From Phascolarctos cinereus (taxonomy: Eukaryota > Chordata > Mammalia > Diprotodontia > Phascolarctidae), in assembly GCF_002099425.1 (NCBI RefSeq), contig NW_018343982.1, positions 9,149,501 through 9,213,500 of the forward strand: a stretch of DNA of 64,000 bases. Direction: 5' to 3'. The notes under the pieces were generated by a model. That model worked only from the letters and a program-made list of their open reading frames with translations, searched no databases and had not been told where the DNA came from. The translations under genes and the position numbers were made by a program. Below, piece by piece: positions 56,818 through 64,000 of the stretch (positions are counted from its first letter, which is position 1; every line of letters begins with the position of its first letter).

Positions 56818-56995
56818 CCAGGTAATACACTAACTTTATCCCCATTTTACAGATAAGGAAACTGTGTCTCTGAAAAGTTAAGTGTTTTATTTACCACATG
56901 GCCACATAGCTTGGAAGTGCCAAGAGACAGAGTTTGAACCGGGTCTCTTGACGTCCAAGCCCAGCACTCTATCCATTGTACCATGCTGCCTCTTC
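56818..56995 (-). mobile_element. MIR-type SINE next to the RTE piece
   Basis: CCCATTTTACAGATAAGGAA, GAGTTTGAACCGGGTCTCTT, CTCTATCCATTGTACCATGC. Confidence 0.75.
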
Positions 56996-57223
56996 TTATT
57001 CAGGATGTGTTTATATATCATAACTGGCACTGTGTTAGAGATGGCTAGGGCATCACATTTCTGAGCAGCTCTTCCTAAATAGATGAGCACTGATCTTTTC
57101 CCTTGACTCTCAAGCTGACTTCCTGTTCTGGTTTATATAAAATTCACCAAGTAGAGTTTACAGGTAACAAACAAGCAGACGATGTTCAAGTCATAAAATA
57201 CCCTTCAATAAAAATTCATGTAG

Positions 57224-57231
57224 ACACACAC

Positions 57232-57293
<62 letters not shown>

Positions 57294-57294
57294 A
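57224..57294 (+). repeat. (CA)n microsatellite
   Basis: About 35 CA units, the longest pure dinucleotide run in the window. Confidence 0.95.
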
Positions 57295-57564
57295 CCATGG
57301 AATTAAGGGGGGGAAGAATGTCTTTCCCTAAGAAGGAAAATGCCTCCAGAGTCAAGCAAGTGAGGAATTTCACCTAAAAACAAGAGAATACTCTTTGTGG
57401 TTTGATTTTCTTGTCAATGATTTCCTTCAATGGGAGGTTTTGCCAAAGTCTCTGGGGAAATGTGTGAGAGATTTTGAAAGCGTGAGCCTTTTTCCAACCA
57501 GATTTGTCGAGGGCATTTGCTTTATTTTTGTTCTTCCATTTCAGAAAGACGGGGTAGTTATTTG

Positions 57565-57655
57565 GGTGAGACTGTGGTCTAGTGGTTACAACTTGGGACA
57601 GTGAGTCAGAGCCCCTGGCTCTGACTATTCCTAGTTCTCCTCTTGAGTCACCCGC
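57565..57655 (+). mobile_element. tRNA-like SINE head (MIR or related)
   Basis: CTGTGGTCTAGTGGTTACAA is an A-box-like head; AGTCAGAGCCCCTGGCTCTG follows, and then it fades. Confidence 0.5.
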
Positions 57656-58159
57656 CCATAAGGGCCTAGCCCAAAAAGTCACTGTGGGCTACTAAGCCTA
57701 TTTTCTTGAGATATGCTATTTTGGATGTCTTTCTTTGCCAAGTTACTTCTTAGATATAAGGGAGATTTTCTGCTTTATAGTTATTTGTAGGGCCTTTTTA
57801 GCCACCTGCTCTTACAAACAAGTAAAAAGTTGAATGTCAGTTCATCCATCTGTTGTACAGAATGTAAAAGGAAGAGATTTTTTCCCCCAAGGAGGTAGAG
57901 TTTGTGATAATTTTATTATTATTTTTTTAAAAAATCCTCTTCCTTTAAAAAAAAAATTAAAAGGCCTATGAAATCTGTCCTTTACGTGATAGGCCATCTA
58001 TCGTGTTCATCCTCATCAACTCTTTCACTGAAGAAAGAGAGAGATACTAGGCCATCCCTGGTGCATTGGAAGTCTGCATAGTACTGAATCATGGGTACAT
58101 AGGCGCTGATGGCACATGGGACCTGGAGAAGCAATTTAACTCCCTAATTTTGGAGCTGG

Positions 58160-58290
58160 GCAATCTTGAGTCCCACCCAGAGAGGAGAAATGATTTGTCC
58201 AAGATCACATAGTAGGCGAATCAGAGAGCCTAGGATGAGGACGTAGGCTTGCCTGATGATATTCAGTCTTGTTCCTTTAGGATGATATTG
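58160..58290 (-). mobile_element. MIR-type SINE, degraded
   Basis: GATTTGTCCAAGATCACATA, then weak head similarity. Confidence 0.45.
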
Positions 58291-58614
58291 GGAACAGCAA
58301 TCCTTCCAACCAGTGTCCTCAGCCATCATCCTGAGAAGCAACCCTTATGGAGATGCAGCCTGGTAGCTAGTTTCTGGAGATGTGATAGCCATAGTTACTA
58401 AAGGCCTAGGAAAAAAAAAAGTCTTTTTTCTTTATTGCCACCAGGTCCTTGGGCATTGTCATATGATTCAACATCAGATATGGATGTAATTTTTTTTTTC
58501 TGTGAAAATGACATTGAAGAAGAGGCCTCACCATCTTCATTGCTGTCACACCCTAAGAACAATGGGACTTTTCTATTGACTTGCAGCTGAAGTCTTCCAC
58601 ATGTGCTGTATCGC
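58290..58614. other. unique intron sequence
   Basis: Nothing recognised. Confidence 0.45.
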
Positions 58615-58738
58615 CCTTTAGAAGATGAGCTCCTTCAGAGCAGCATTTGTCTTGCTTTCTTCTTATATCCTGAGTTTCTGTCTCAGTGCTTTGTGCATAA
58701 TAGGTACTTAATAAATGCCACCTTCATTCATTCATTTT
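58615..58738 (+). mobile_element. L2 LINE 3' terminus
   Basis: GATGAGCTCCTTCAGAGCAG and GCATAATAGGTACTTAATAA, ending in ATTCATTCATT. Confidence 0.75.
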
Positions 58739-58741
58739 CTT

Positions 58742-58945
58742 AGATTCATAAATTTAAAGTTGGAAGGGACCTTAAATACTGTCTGTGCATTCTTATCCTC
58801 TCATTACATAGGTGAAGAAAACTGAGGGAAAACTAGGTTAAGTGATTTGTCAAGGGTCACATAGGCACCACCTAGCAGAGCCAAGATTGGAGCTAGTCTT
58901 GTGATTTTTCTTAATTCTGTACTTTGCACAGTGCTCCTTCCTCAG
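58742..58945 (-). mobile_element. MIR3-type SINE
   Basis: AAGTTGGAAGGGACCTTAAA, AAGTGATTTGTCAAGGGTCA. Directly abuts the L2 end at 58615-58738. Confidence 0.72.
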
Positions 58946-59099
58946 TTTCTCAAGAGACTTGATCATTCCAGTACATGAAGATGACACTGATTTGTTCTTT
59001 CCCTTTTTTGGGGGGGAGGGGAGGTTGGGGTGTGGTGTGGGAGGAATTTGAGTACTTGGGAATGGGATGTTTACTTTTTTTCTCTGTGCTGACATTTTA

Positions 59100-59400
59100 A
59101 CAGGCTCTAAAACCCACTTTGATTTCTCTCAAGCACATTGGCATAACCTGTGTTTGGGGTCTTTGCACAGAGAGAGGCCTAAAGCTTAACTTAAGCTCTC
59201 TAAGACATATCATAAAACACTATTTTGGAAAAAACCCTAATGATCCATGATCAGAACGTTATTATTAAACGAGGGATTGAAATGCTTAAGCCAAGATGGT
59301 CTTATTTTTTAAAAATGAAAACCGAGTGGAGGCCATTTCATCGGTTTTCAGTGCCGTAATTCCCACAGCCCCTTTTGATTCTGGTTTGCTGAAAAGTTTA
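59100..59400. promoter_or_regulatory. candidate conserved non-coding element
   Basis: Repeat-free block with AATGATCCATGATCAGAACG and CCATTTCATCGGTTTTCAGT; three to four CpG in an AT-rich setting. Confidence 0.25.
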
Positions 59401-59990
59401 ATGTTTTTGTAGGCAATTCATAATTTCCACGTTGAGGCAGCTAAGGAGGAAGAGAGCCTGAGCCAGTGATGTTTTCATAGCAGGATGGTGGGAATTTTTC
59501 CCCCCTCTAGAATGTAAAATGAGTGTCAGACTTCTGGGAAAAATCTGGTGAGAGGTATTCCTAGCCCTTCTCAAATCCAAGGCACCACCTTCTTCAGGAG
59601 GTATTTAGGACCCCAAAGAATAGAATTTCCTCCTTGTTAGCATCACAAGGAAGGAAAGGATTTTCCTTTTGGCTGCAGTAGTACCTAATTTTCATTTATC
59701 TTGTTATTAATAAGGGCCTATTGCAGAAGTGGACAAAATCTGTCAAATCCATCTTTTCTTTCTCTTTTTTTGGGATGTGTGTATGTGTGTGTATATAAAA
59801 CCACTTCCTTGTCAGAGTCCTGACCATGTCTTCAGCCAGCAAGAATGTCCCTAGAGTTTTTGCTTTACAGTTTCCAATGTGGTTCGTTGATTTGTGGGGG
59901 ACCTGCAATTATGTGTCATATGCCATTGTTAGGGTTGTTGGGGGTAGGAGTGGGGAGAGGAGGTGTTTGCTCCAAGGTAACTCTGAAGGC
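59400..59990. other. unique intron sequence
   Basis: No repeat recognised; flanked by the two candidate elements. Confidence 0.45.
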
Positions 59991-60270
59991 CTGCATGCGC
60001 TTTCTTCACCATCTGGATTCAGTTAGCTGTCTCTCGGCAGTGGGGCCGGGTCTCATTTCCTCCGACCAGTAATGTTATATAGGCAGTGATCCTGTTCTGC
60101 CCTAACATAATTGAAAATTATGTGTATTGTAGGCTCTCAGCGCTGAAATGTAGGCTCGTAAAAATATGTGGTGCAGGTAGCCTGTGGAGATTGGATCTGG
60201 CACACAATGAAGCTTTTATGTAAAGTAAGAATTATAAGCCTTCACATTAATATTGCATTATGGGAATGAC
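59990..60270. promoter_or_regulatory. candidate conserved non-coding element
   Basis: Repeat-free block with ATAATTGAAAATTATG inverted symmetry, CTCAGCGCTGAAATG and AATATTGCATTATGGGAATG. Looks like typical deeply conserved intronic sequence, but no alignment was available. Confidence 0.28.
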
Positions 60271-60298
60271 AATTCATGGGCAGAAGGGCCTTTGAGGG

Positions 60299-60345
60299 AG
60301 GCCTGGCATATAGTAGGTGCTTAATAAATGCTTGTTGACTGTTAC
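60299..60345 (+). mobile_element. L2 LINE 3' terminus, very short
   Basis: GGCATATAGTAGGTGCTTAA then TAAATGCTTGTTGACTG. Confidence 0.65.
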
Positions 60346-60707
60346 CTAGAACAAAACTAATGTTTCATACTTCATCAAAAGAATGAACCTCTAAACACAA
60401 GCAGATTTGGCTCATGAGGTGTTCGAGGTAGAAAACCATTCCTTGGCCTATGCCCCAGGAGCTGGCTTTTAGGGGTGGGTTGAGGTTCAATGTGACTTTG
60501 TCTTGGCATTTTTGTTTTTTTAAAGTTGTGGTGGAGAGGTGAGTGTTGGCGTGCTGCCTTTTTGGTAGGCCTCAAGGAAATGACTCTGTGGAGTGGTTTT
60601 GACCAGTGTAGCCCATGTGTTTATGTGGTTGGTGCCCCCTGAGTGAGAATGGGAAGAAGTCAGAGGCACAAAGTCTCCCCACAGCAGGCTGAACAAACTC
60701 CCATCGT
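60346..60707. other. unique intron sequence
   Basis: Nothing recognised. Confidence 0.45.
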
Positions 60708-60885
60708 AGTCATAGAATGTTAGAGCTGGAAGCAAAGTTAGAGAGATCAACTGATTGAACCTCTTCGGTTTCAGAGGAAGAAAATGAGGCTCTGACAGGT
60801 TGTGTGATATGCTCATGAGTCCAAAGGCAATGGCAGAATTGGGAATGCAGGTCCCCACTTATAAGCATCGCAATGATGCTGTGGT
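60708..60885 (-). mobile_element. MIR3-type SINE
   Basis: ATAGAATGTTAGAGCTGGAA, GAAAATGAGGCTCTGACAGG. Confidence 0.72.
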
Positions 60886-60902
60886 GTCAGACTAAGAAAT
60901 GT

Positions 60903-61063
60903 CCTTTTTTTTTTTGCCTTTTTTTTGGTGAGGTAATTGGGGTTAAGTGACTTGGCCAGGGTCACACAGCTAGCAGATATGCCAAGTGTCTGAGGCCAAA
61001 TTTGAACTGAGGTCTTTTTGACTCCAAGGCCGGAGCTCTGTCCACTGCGCCACCTAGCTGCCC
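60903..61063 (-). mobile_element. WSINE1-type marsupial SINE with perfect 9-bp target duplication
   Basis: The T-rich left end is the A-tail in antisense. It is followed by GTAATTGGGGTTAAGTGACT and, at the right, an intact head ending GCGCCACCTAGCTGCC. AAGAAATGT occurs at 60894-60902 and again at 61064-61072. The clean duplication and well-kept head make this one of the youngest insertions in the window. Confidence 0.88.
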
Positions 61064-61074
61064 AAGAAATGTAA

Positions 61075-61820
61075 TTTTTGGTATTTGGATCCCAATTGTT
61101 CCTTTCTTCTGCCCTGTCTAGAAGTACCCACTGTTCTTCTAGGCTGTTGAAAAAGTACCTTCTTTCCCTGGGATGGAGGTGACCAGCCTGGGAGGAATAT
61201 AAGATATTTAAAAGTTTAATACTTTAATCTGCTTAGTTAGGAATCTGTTAAAAAAAAAACTTGAGAGGGTCACATCTTTTAGGAACCTTTAACATGAATA
61301 TGCCTGTAGCTTTTAATTCAGCAAATATTTGCTTTTATATTTATTATTATTATTTTATTATACTTTACTATTTTACATTAATATTTGCTTATTAAATATA
61401 TTTCCTTGATGTATGCTCAGTCCTAGGGAGAGCACTGCCTTGGAATTCCTTCACTTGGGGCAAAAATGGCTGTGTTTGGGGGCACTGTTGTCAGGGATGA
61501 TGTAGAAAATGTGACTGCAAGTGTAGTCATGTCATGAGAGGGGGAAATCTGTCCCCTATAGATATAGATCCTGGCTTGTGCCCCTCTGAAAGTTGTGGTG
61601 GTGGTGGTTCCCCAAAGAAGAGCACCACAGTGAATGGGCATCATTAGCATGCTGCAGAAGGCTGACCAAAGGATCAGAGTCACAGATGACCATGAGAGAA
61701 GGGGAGGGGAAGCAGTCTTTGGACAGTTATAGGAATTAGCCTGTTGTGTTCTTCCTCCCTCTGAACCTTCACATTGGAGTCCTGGGACTAGTCTTGTAGT
61801 TGCTTTGCCCCATTTATAGC
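61075..61820. other. unique intron sequence
   Basis: An AT-rich stretch lies at 61330-61395; otherwise nothing recognised. Confidence 0.45.
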
Positions 61821-62355
61821 TCTGGCCTTGGATTAGGCCCTATGAGTGATACAAAGATGAAGAAGACATGGCCCTTGCGCCTTGCTCTGATGAAATTTAT
61901 AATCCAATAGGGGAATTAAGGTATATACATAAATAACCGTAGAAAATAGAATTTAATAAGTGTTCAGGAAGGCATGGGATAATGTGCTATTGATAGTTCC
62001 AAGGAAAGAGTGATCACATTTGGCTTCAGGGGAAGGGGGAAGGGTCAGAGAAGGCTTTTATGGAAGAGATGCTATTTGATCTGGACCTTTAAAGGATGGA
62101 TAACATTTCAACAGGCAGAAATGGGCAAGATTCAGGAAGGTCCAGAGAGTATTCTAGCAGTAGGGGCTAACTGGAACCAATGTTTGGAGGTACCTTGCTT
62201 AGATTTTCCTCTAGGCAATGGGTTACTATTCAAGGTGGATGAGGTTACTCTGCCTTGGCTGTATTGGAGAGAAAAGAGACTGAAAGTGACTGAACGAGTC
62301 AGAAGGCTAGGATAATCATCTAGGCAAGAAGTAATGTAATCTGAACTAAAGTAAA
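61820..62355 (-). mobile_element. L2 LINE, antisense
   Basis: GAGTGATACAAAGATGAAGA, CTCTGATGAAATTTATAATC, AGAGAAGGCTTTTATGGAAG and AGGCTAGGATAATCATCTAG match antisense L2 order. Confidence 0.7.
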
Positions 62356-62399
62356 TTAAAGTAATTCTGCGTGAATAGGAAAGGGGGGGATGGATGGAT

Positions 62400-62575
62400 G
62401 TAGAAAGCACACAGTACCAGTAGGCAGAAGACAAGCGTTTTGATTTCTTGGCACTCTACTTAATGACCTTCGACATAGCATATCACTACTGGACCTCAGT
62501 TCCCTCATGTGTAAGATAATTGAGATTGGACTTAGATGACCTTGAAGGGCCCTTCCAGTGCTAAACTCAATCTCT
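62400..62575 (+). mobile_element. MIR3-type SINE
   Basis: CTGGACCTCAGTTCCCTCAT, TGACCTTGAAGGGCCCTTCC. Confidence 0.68.
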
Positions 62576-62579
62576 CATG

Positions 62580-62970
62580 GAGCAAGTAGCAGCCCTGTTT
62601 CTGGTAGTGCCTATATAACCACAACAGGAATAAGTTCTCTAATTCAGGAAGGTTGGGGCAAGATTTAATTAAGTGGTTCCTTTGTTCTCAGCCTGAGAGC
62701 CAAGTATGTATCTCCATTGTGCGTGTTCAGAAATGTCTCTGGTCTTTGGAAAGGATTAGTGTGCAAGACACATTTGTTACCAAGAAACATATTTGTTTCA
62801 TAGTTTATTGAGCTAGAGGCTGCATTATTTCTTAGTCTCACCAAATACGTAGTTGTTTAATCAAGACAGTTACTCACTTGTACCTTGCTCTCTTTCAAAT
62901 AAAGGATGATTATTATAAAAATGAGGATAGTCTACTTAAAGGCAGATTCAGAATGGATAGTTTCCTTCAA
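62580..62970. other. unique intron sequence
   Basis: Nothing recognised; possibly constrained near 62790-62900. Confidence 0.4.
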
Positions 62971-62971
62971 G

Positions 62972-63165
62972 GTGCTGTGGTACAATGGAAAGAGTGCCAG
63001 GTTTAGAGTTAGATTTTGGATTCAAATCCCACCTCTACTTCCAGATGACTTTGGGCAAATCACTTGACTCTCTCTGGCCCTAGGATTCTTCATTTGCAAA
63101 ATGAGAGGGTAAGATTAGATGACTTCAGAGGGGTCTTCCAGCTCTCTATCTCTGTCTGTTTCTCT
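62972..63165 (+). mobile_element. MIR3-type SINE, nearly complete
   Basis: GCTGTGGTACAATGGAAAGA head, GACTTTGGGCAAATCACTTG core, GATGACTTCAGAGGGGTCTT tail. Confidence 0.75.
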
Positions 63166-63358
63166 TATCATCCTCCTTCTCATCTCTCCTCTTTCCCCCT
63201 TTATGATTGGGATAATATTAATGGGACCATTCAGGGTAACATTCTTTTGAAGTTAACTATGCAATATTAATTAAAAGGTGAAATCAGTCTTTAAAAGTTG
63301 GTATTATCTTTGGGCTTGCTAAGCATCAACTGATGGGAACTTCTTATGTTGCTGCTTC

Positions 63359-63361
<3 letters not shown>

Positions 63362-63397
<36 letters not shown>
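63362..63397 (+). repeat. (CA)n microsatellite upstream of the exon
   Basis: About 18 CA units end roughly 62 nt before the exon. Intronic CA repeats near splice sites are known binding platforms for hnRNP L. An effect on this exon is inference. Confidence 0.9.
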
Positions 63398-63399
<2 letters not shown>

Positions 63400-63403
63400 C
63401 TCA

Positions 63404-63459
63404 CATACTCATTCACCTTGTCTCATGTTTTTCTTTCCCTTTTTTGTTTCTCTTTCTAG
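63404..63459 (+). promoter_or_regulatory. 3' splice site and polypyrimidine tract of the TCF7L2 exon
   Basis: A T/C-dominated tract of about 35 nt runs into TTTCTAG immediately before the exon. Branch-point-like CTCAT/TTCAC words lie near 63405-63417. This decides the exon start at TAT (Tyr). Confidence 0.85.
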
Positions 63460-63561
63460 TATCTCCAGATGAAATGGCCGCTGCTTGATGTTCAAGCAGG
63501 GAGCTTACAGAGTAGACAAGCCCTCAAGGATGCAAGATCTCCGTCTCCAGCACACATTGTT
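63460..63561 (+). CDS. TCF7L2: TCF7L2 internal coding exon (human exon 5 equivalent)
   Basis: TCF7L2 is the HMG-box transcription factor that binds beta-catenin and carries out Wnt target-gene control in the nucleus. The exon translates in frame as 34 residues starting YLQMKWPLLDVQAGSLQS and ending SPSPAHIV. From memory this agrees residue for residue with the vertebrate protein between the N-terminal beta-catenin-binding region and the HMG box, in the central part linked to Groucho/TLE binding. The exon opens directly after a TTTCTAG acceptor and closes directly before GTAAGT. It is 102 nt long and phase 0 at both ends, so skipping it would keep the frame. The next human exon begins SNKVPVV, which fits the GTT codon at the exon end. 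No stop or frameshift is present. Neither the alternative 69-nt exon that can precede it nor exon 3 was found in the window. The identification rests on protein recall, but the match is long and specific. Confidence 0.95.
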
Positions 63562-64000
63562 GTAAGTAATCTCACAAAGACAATTCTTACTGTTATTGAG
63601 AAAAATTATTTTGATATTAAGAGTTTTGGATTGTTACTAGTTTTCCTGTCTTTTTTTTTTTTGGAGGGGTTCATGAGTGGAGGGGAGACAAAGGAGAGAC
63701 ATAGGGTGGGGAGTTCTCTTGAAGGTACTATTATCCATAAGGTCCTCTTGGCTGGTGATATATTTAAGAAGTAGCAAAACCGGAAATGTGTTCTCTTTTT
63801 TCCAGTTTTGTGAATTTTTCTTCCACTTTTATTTCTTCTGGGTCCATTTTGAATGGAAAAGCCACTCACAGGCATGGACCTTTTATTCCCATGGTTCTAT
63901 GAATGACATCAAGGAGATGATAAAAAGCCAGATTTCCCTTCCCTGACCCATGATTCTCCTTCCTTCCCCTCCATTCCTGGATAAGTAATGGGCAGGAGGT
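63562..64000 (+). other. TCF7L2: start of the following TCF7L2 intron
   Basis: The intron begins GTAAGTAATC, a strong donor. It holds a poly-T tract near 63650 and about 200 nt of unique sequence at 63790-63960 with no recognised repeat. No exon is visible. Confidence 0.85.

Larger units (their letters stand above)
57000..58155. other. mostly unique intron sequence
   Basis: Apart from the CA array and a SINE head, 57385-57560 is unique. 57895-57965 is AT-rich. Confidence 0.45.
1..63459 (+). other. TCF7L2: TCF7L2 upstream intron (3' part of a very large intron)
   Basis: Everything left of the exon appears to be intron. The longer open frames here are explained by simple repeats, SINE or LINE remnants, or chance. 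In human the corresponding intron is tens of kilobases long. The type 2 diabetes association block covers introns 3 and 4 of this gene, so this window is orthologous to part of, or next to, that block. Where the intron begins cannot be seen. Confidence 0.85.

Noticed and set aside
57374-57682. 102-codon minus-strand frame
   Set aside because: It spans unique sequence and a SINE head; no recognisable protein.
1-64000. CRISPR arrays, operons, bacterial promoters, tRNA, rRNA or snRNA genes
   Set aside because: None seen. tRNA-like boxes occur only within SINE heads.

Overview
This window is almost entirely intron from a marsupial gene. The only protein-coding segment I can support is one 102-nt exon at the far right, 63460-63561 on the + strand. 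Its 34-residue translation (YLQMKWPLLDVQAGSLQS... to ...SPSPAHIV) is the TCF7L2 exon just upstream of the SNKVPVV exon (exon 5 in common human numbering). It has a polypyrimidine-AG acceptor and a GTAAGT donor. The 63.4 kb to its left is the large upstream intron (intron 4, or intron 3-5 when the alternative 69-nt exon is skipped). The alternative exon (LHFQSGSTHYSAYKTIEHQ...) and exon 3 were looked for and not seen. The last 440 nt begin the next intron.

The organism is a mammal, almost certainly a marsupial and possibly an Australian one. There are many MIR/MIR3/THER-type SINEs and many L2 and L3/CR1 LINE pieces. Marsupial tRNA-headed SINEs of WSINE1 type occur, as do SINEs whose 3' ends match an RTE/BovB-like LINE, and a genuine RTE 3' fragment is present. 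No Alu, B1 or other eutherian SINE is seen, and no recognisable endogenous retrovirus was noticed. Repeat family names come from remembered consensus features and were not searched.

Layout: 0-11 kb holds scattered MIRs, a 100-bp local duplication and a hairpin. 11.2-12.9 kb has an L3/L2/L1-like nest and an AT-rich palindrome. 13-19 kb is SINE-dense, with a hAT-type miniature element and a BTF3 processed pseudogene on the minus strand. 19.4-22.1 kb is repeat-poor. 23.1-23.9 kb is a CpG-richer unique block. 25.2-27.3 kb is a long antisense L2. 30-32.4 kb and 34.5-38.2 kb are repeat-poor. 39-40 kb is a SINE cluster. 40-42.6 and 43.5-46.5 kb are repeat-poor. 46.5-48 kb has two DNA transposons. 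50.4-51.5 kb has a young inverted duplication. 52.8-54.9 kb is an L2 with SINE insertions. 55-57 kb has SINEs, a compound microsatellite and the RTE piece. 59-60.3 kb is repeat-poor and looks constrained. 60.7-63.4 kb has SINEs and L2, then a CA repeat just before the exon.

No previously undescribed gene system was found. The points most worth following are the unique repeat-free blocks carrying TCF/LEF-type motifs inside a TCF gene, the 138-bp inverted duplication, the AT-rich palindrome with its third copy, and the BTF3 pseudogene.
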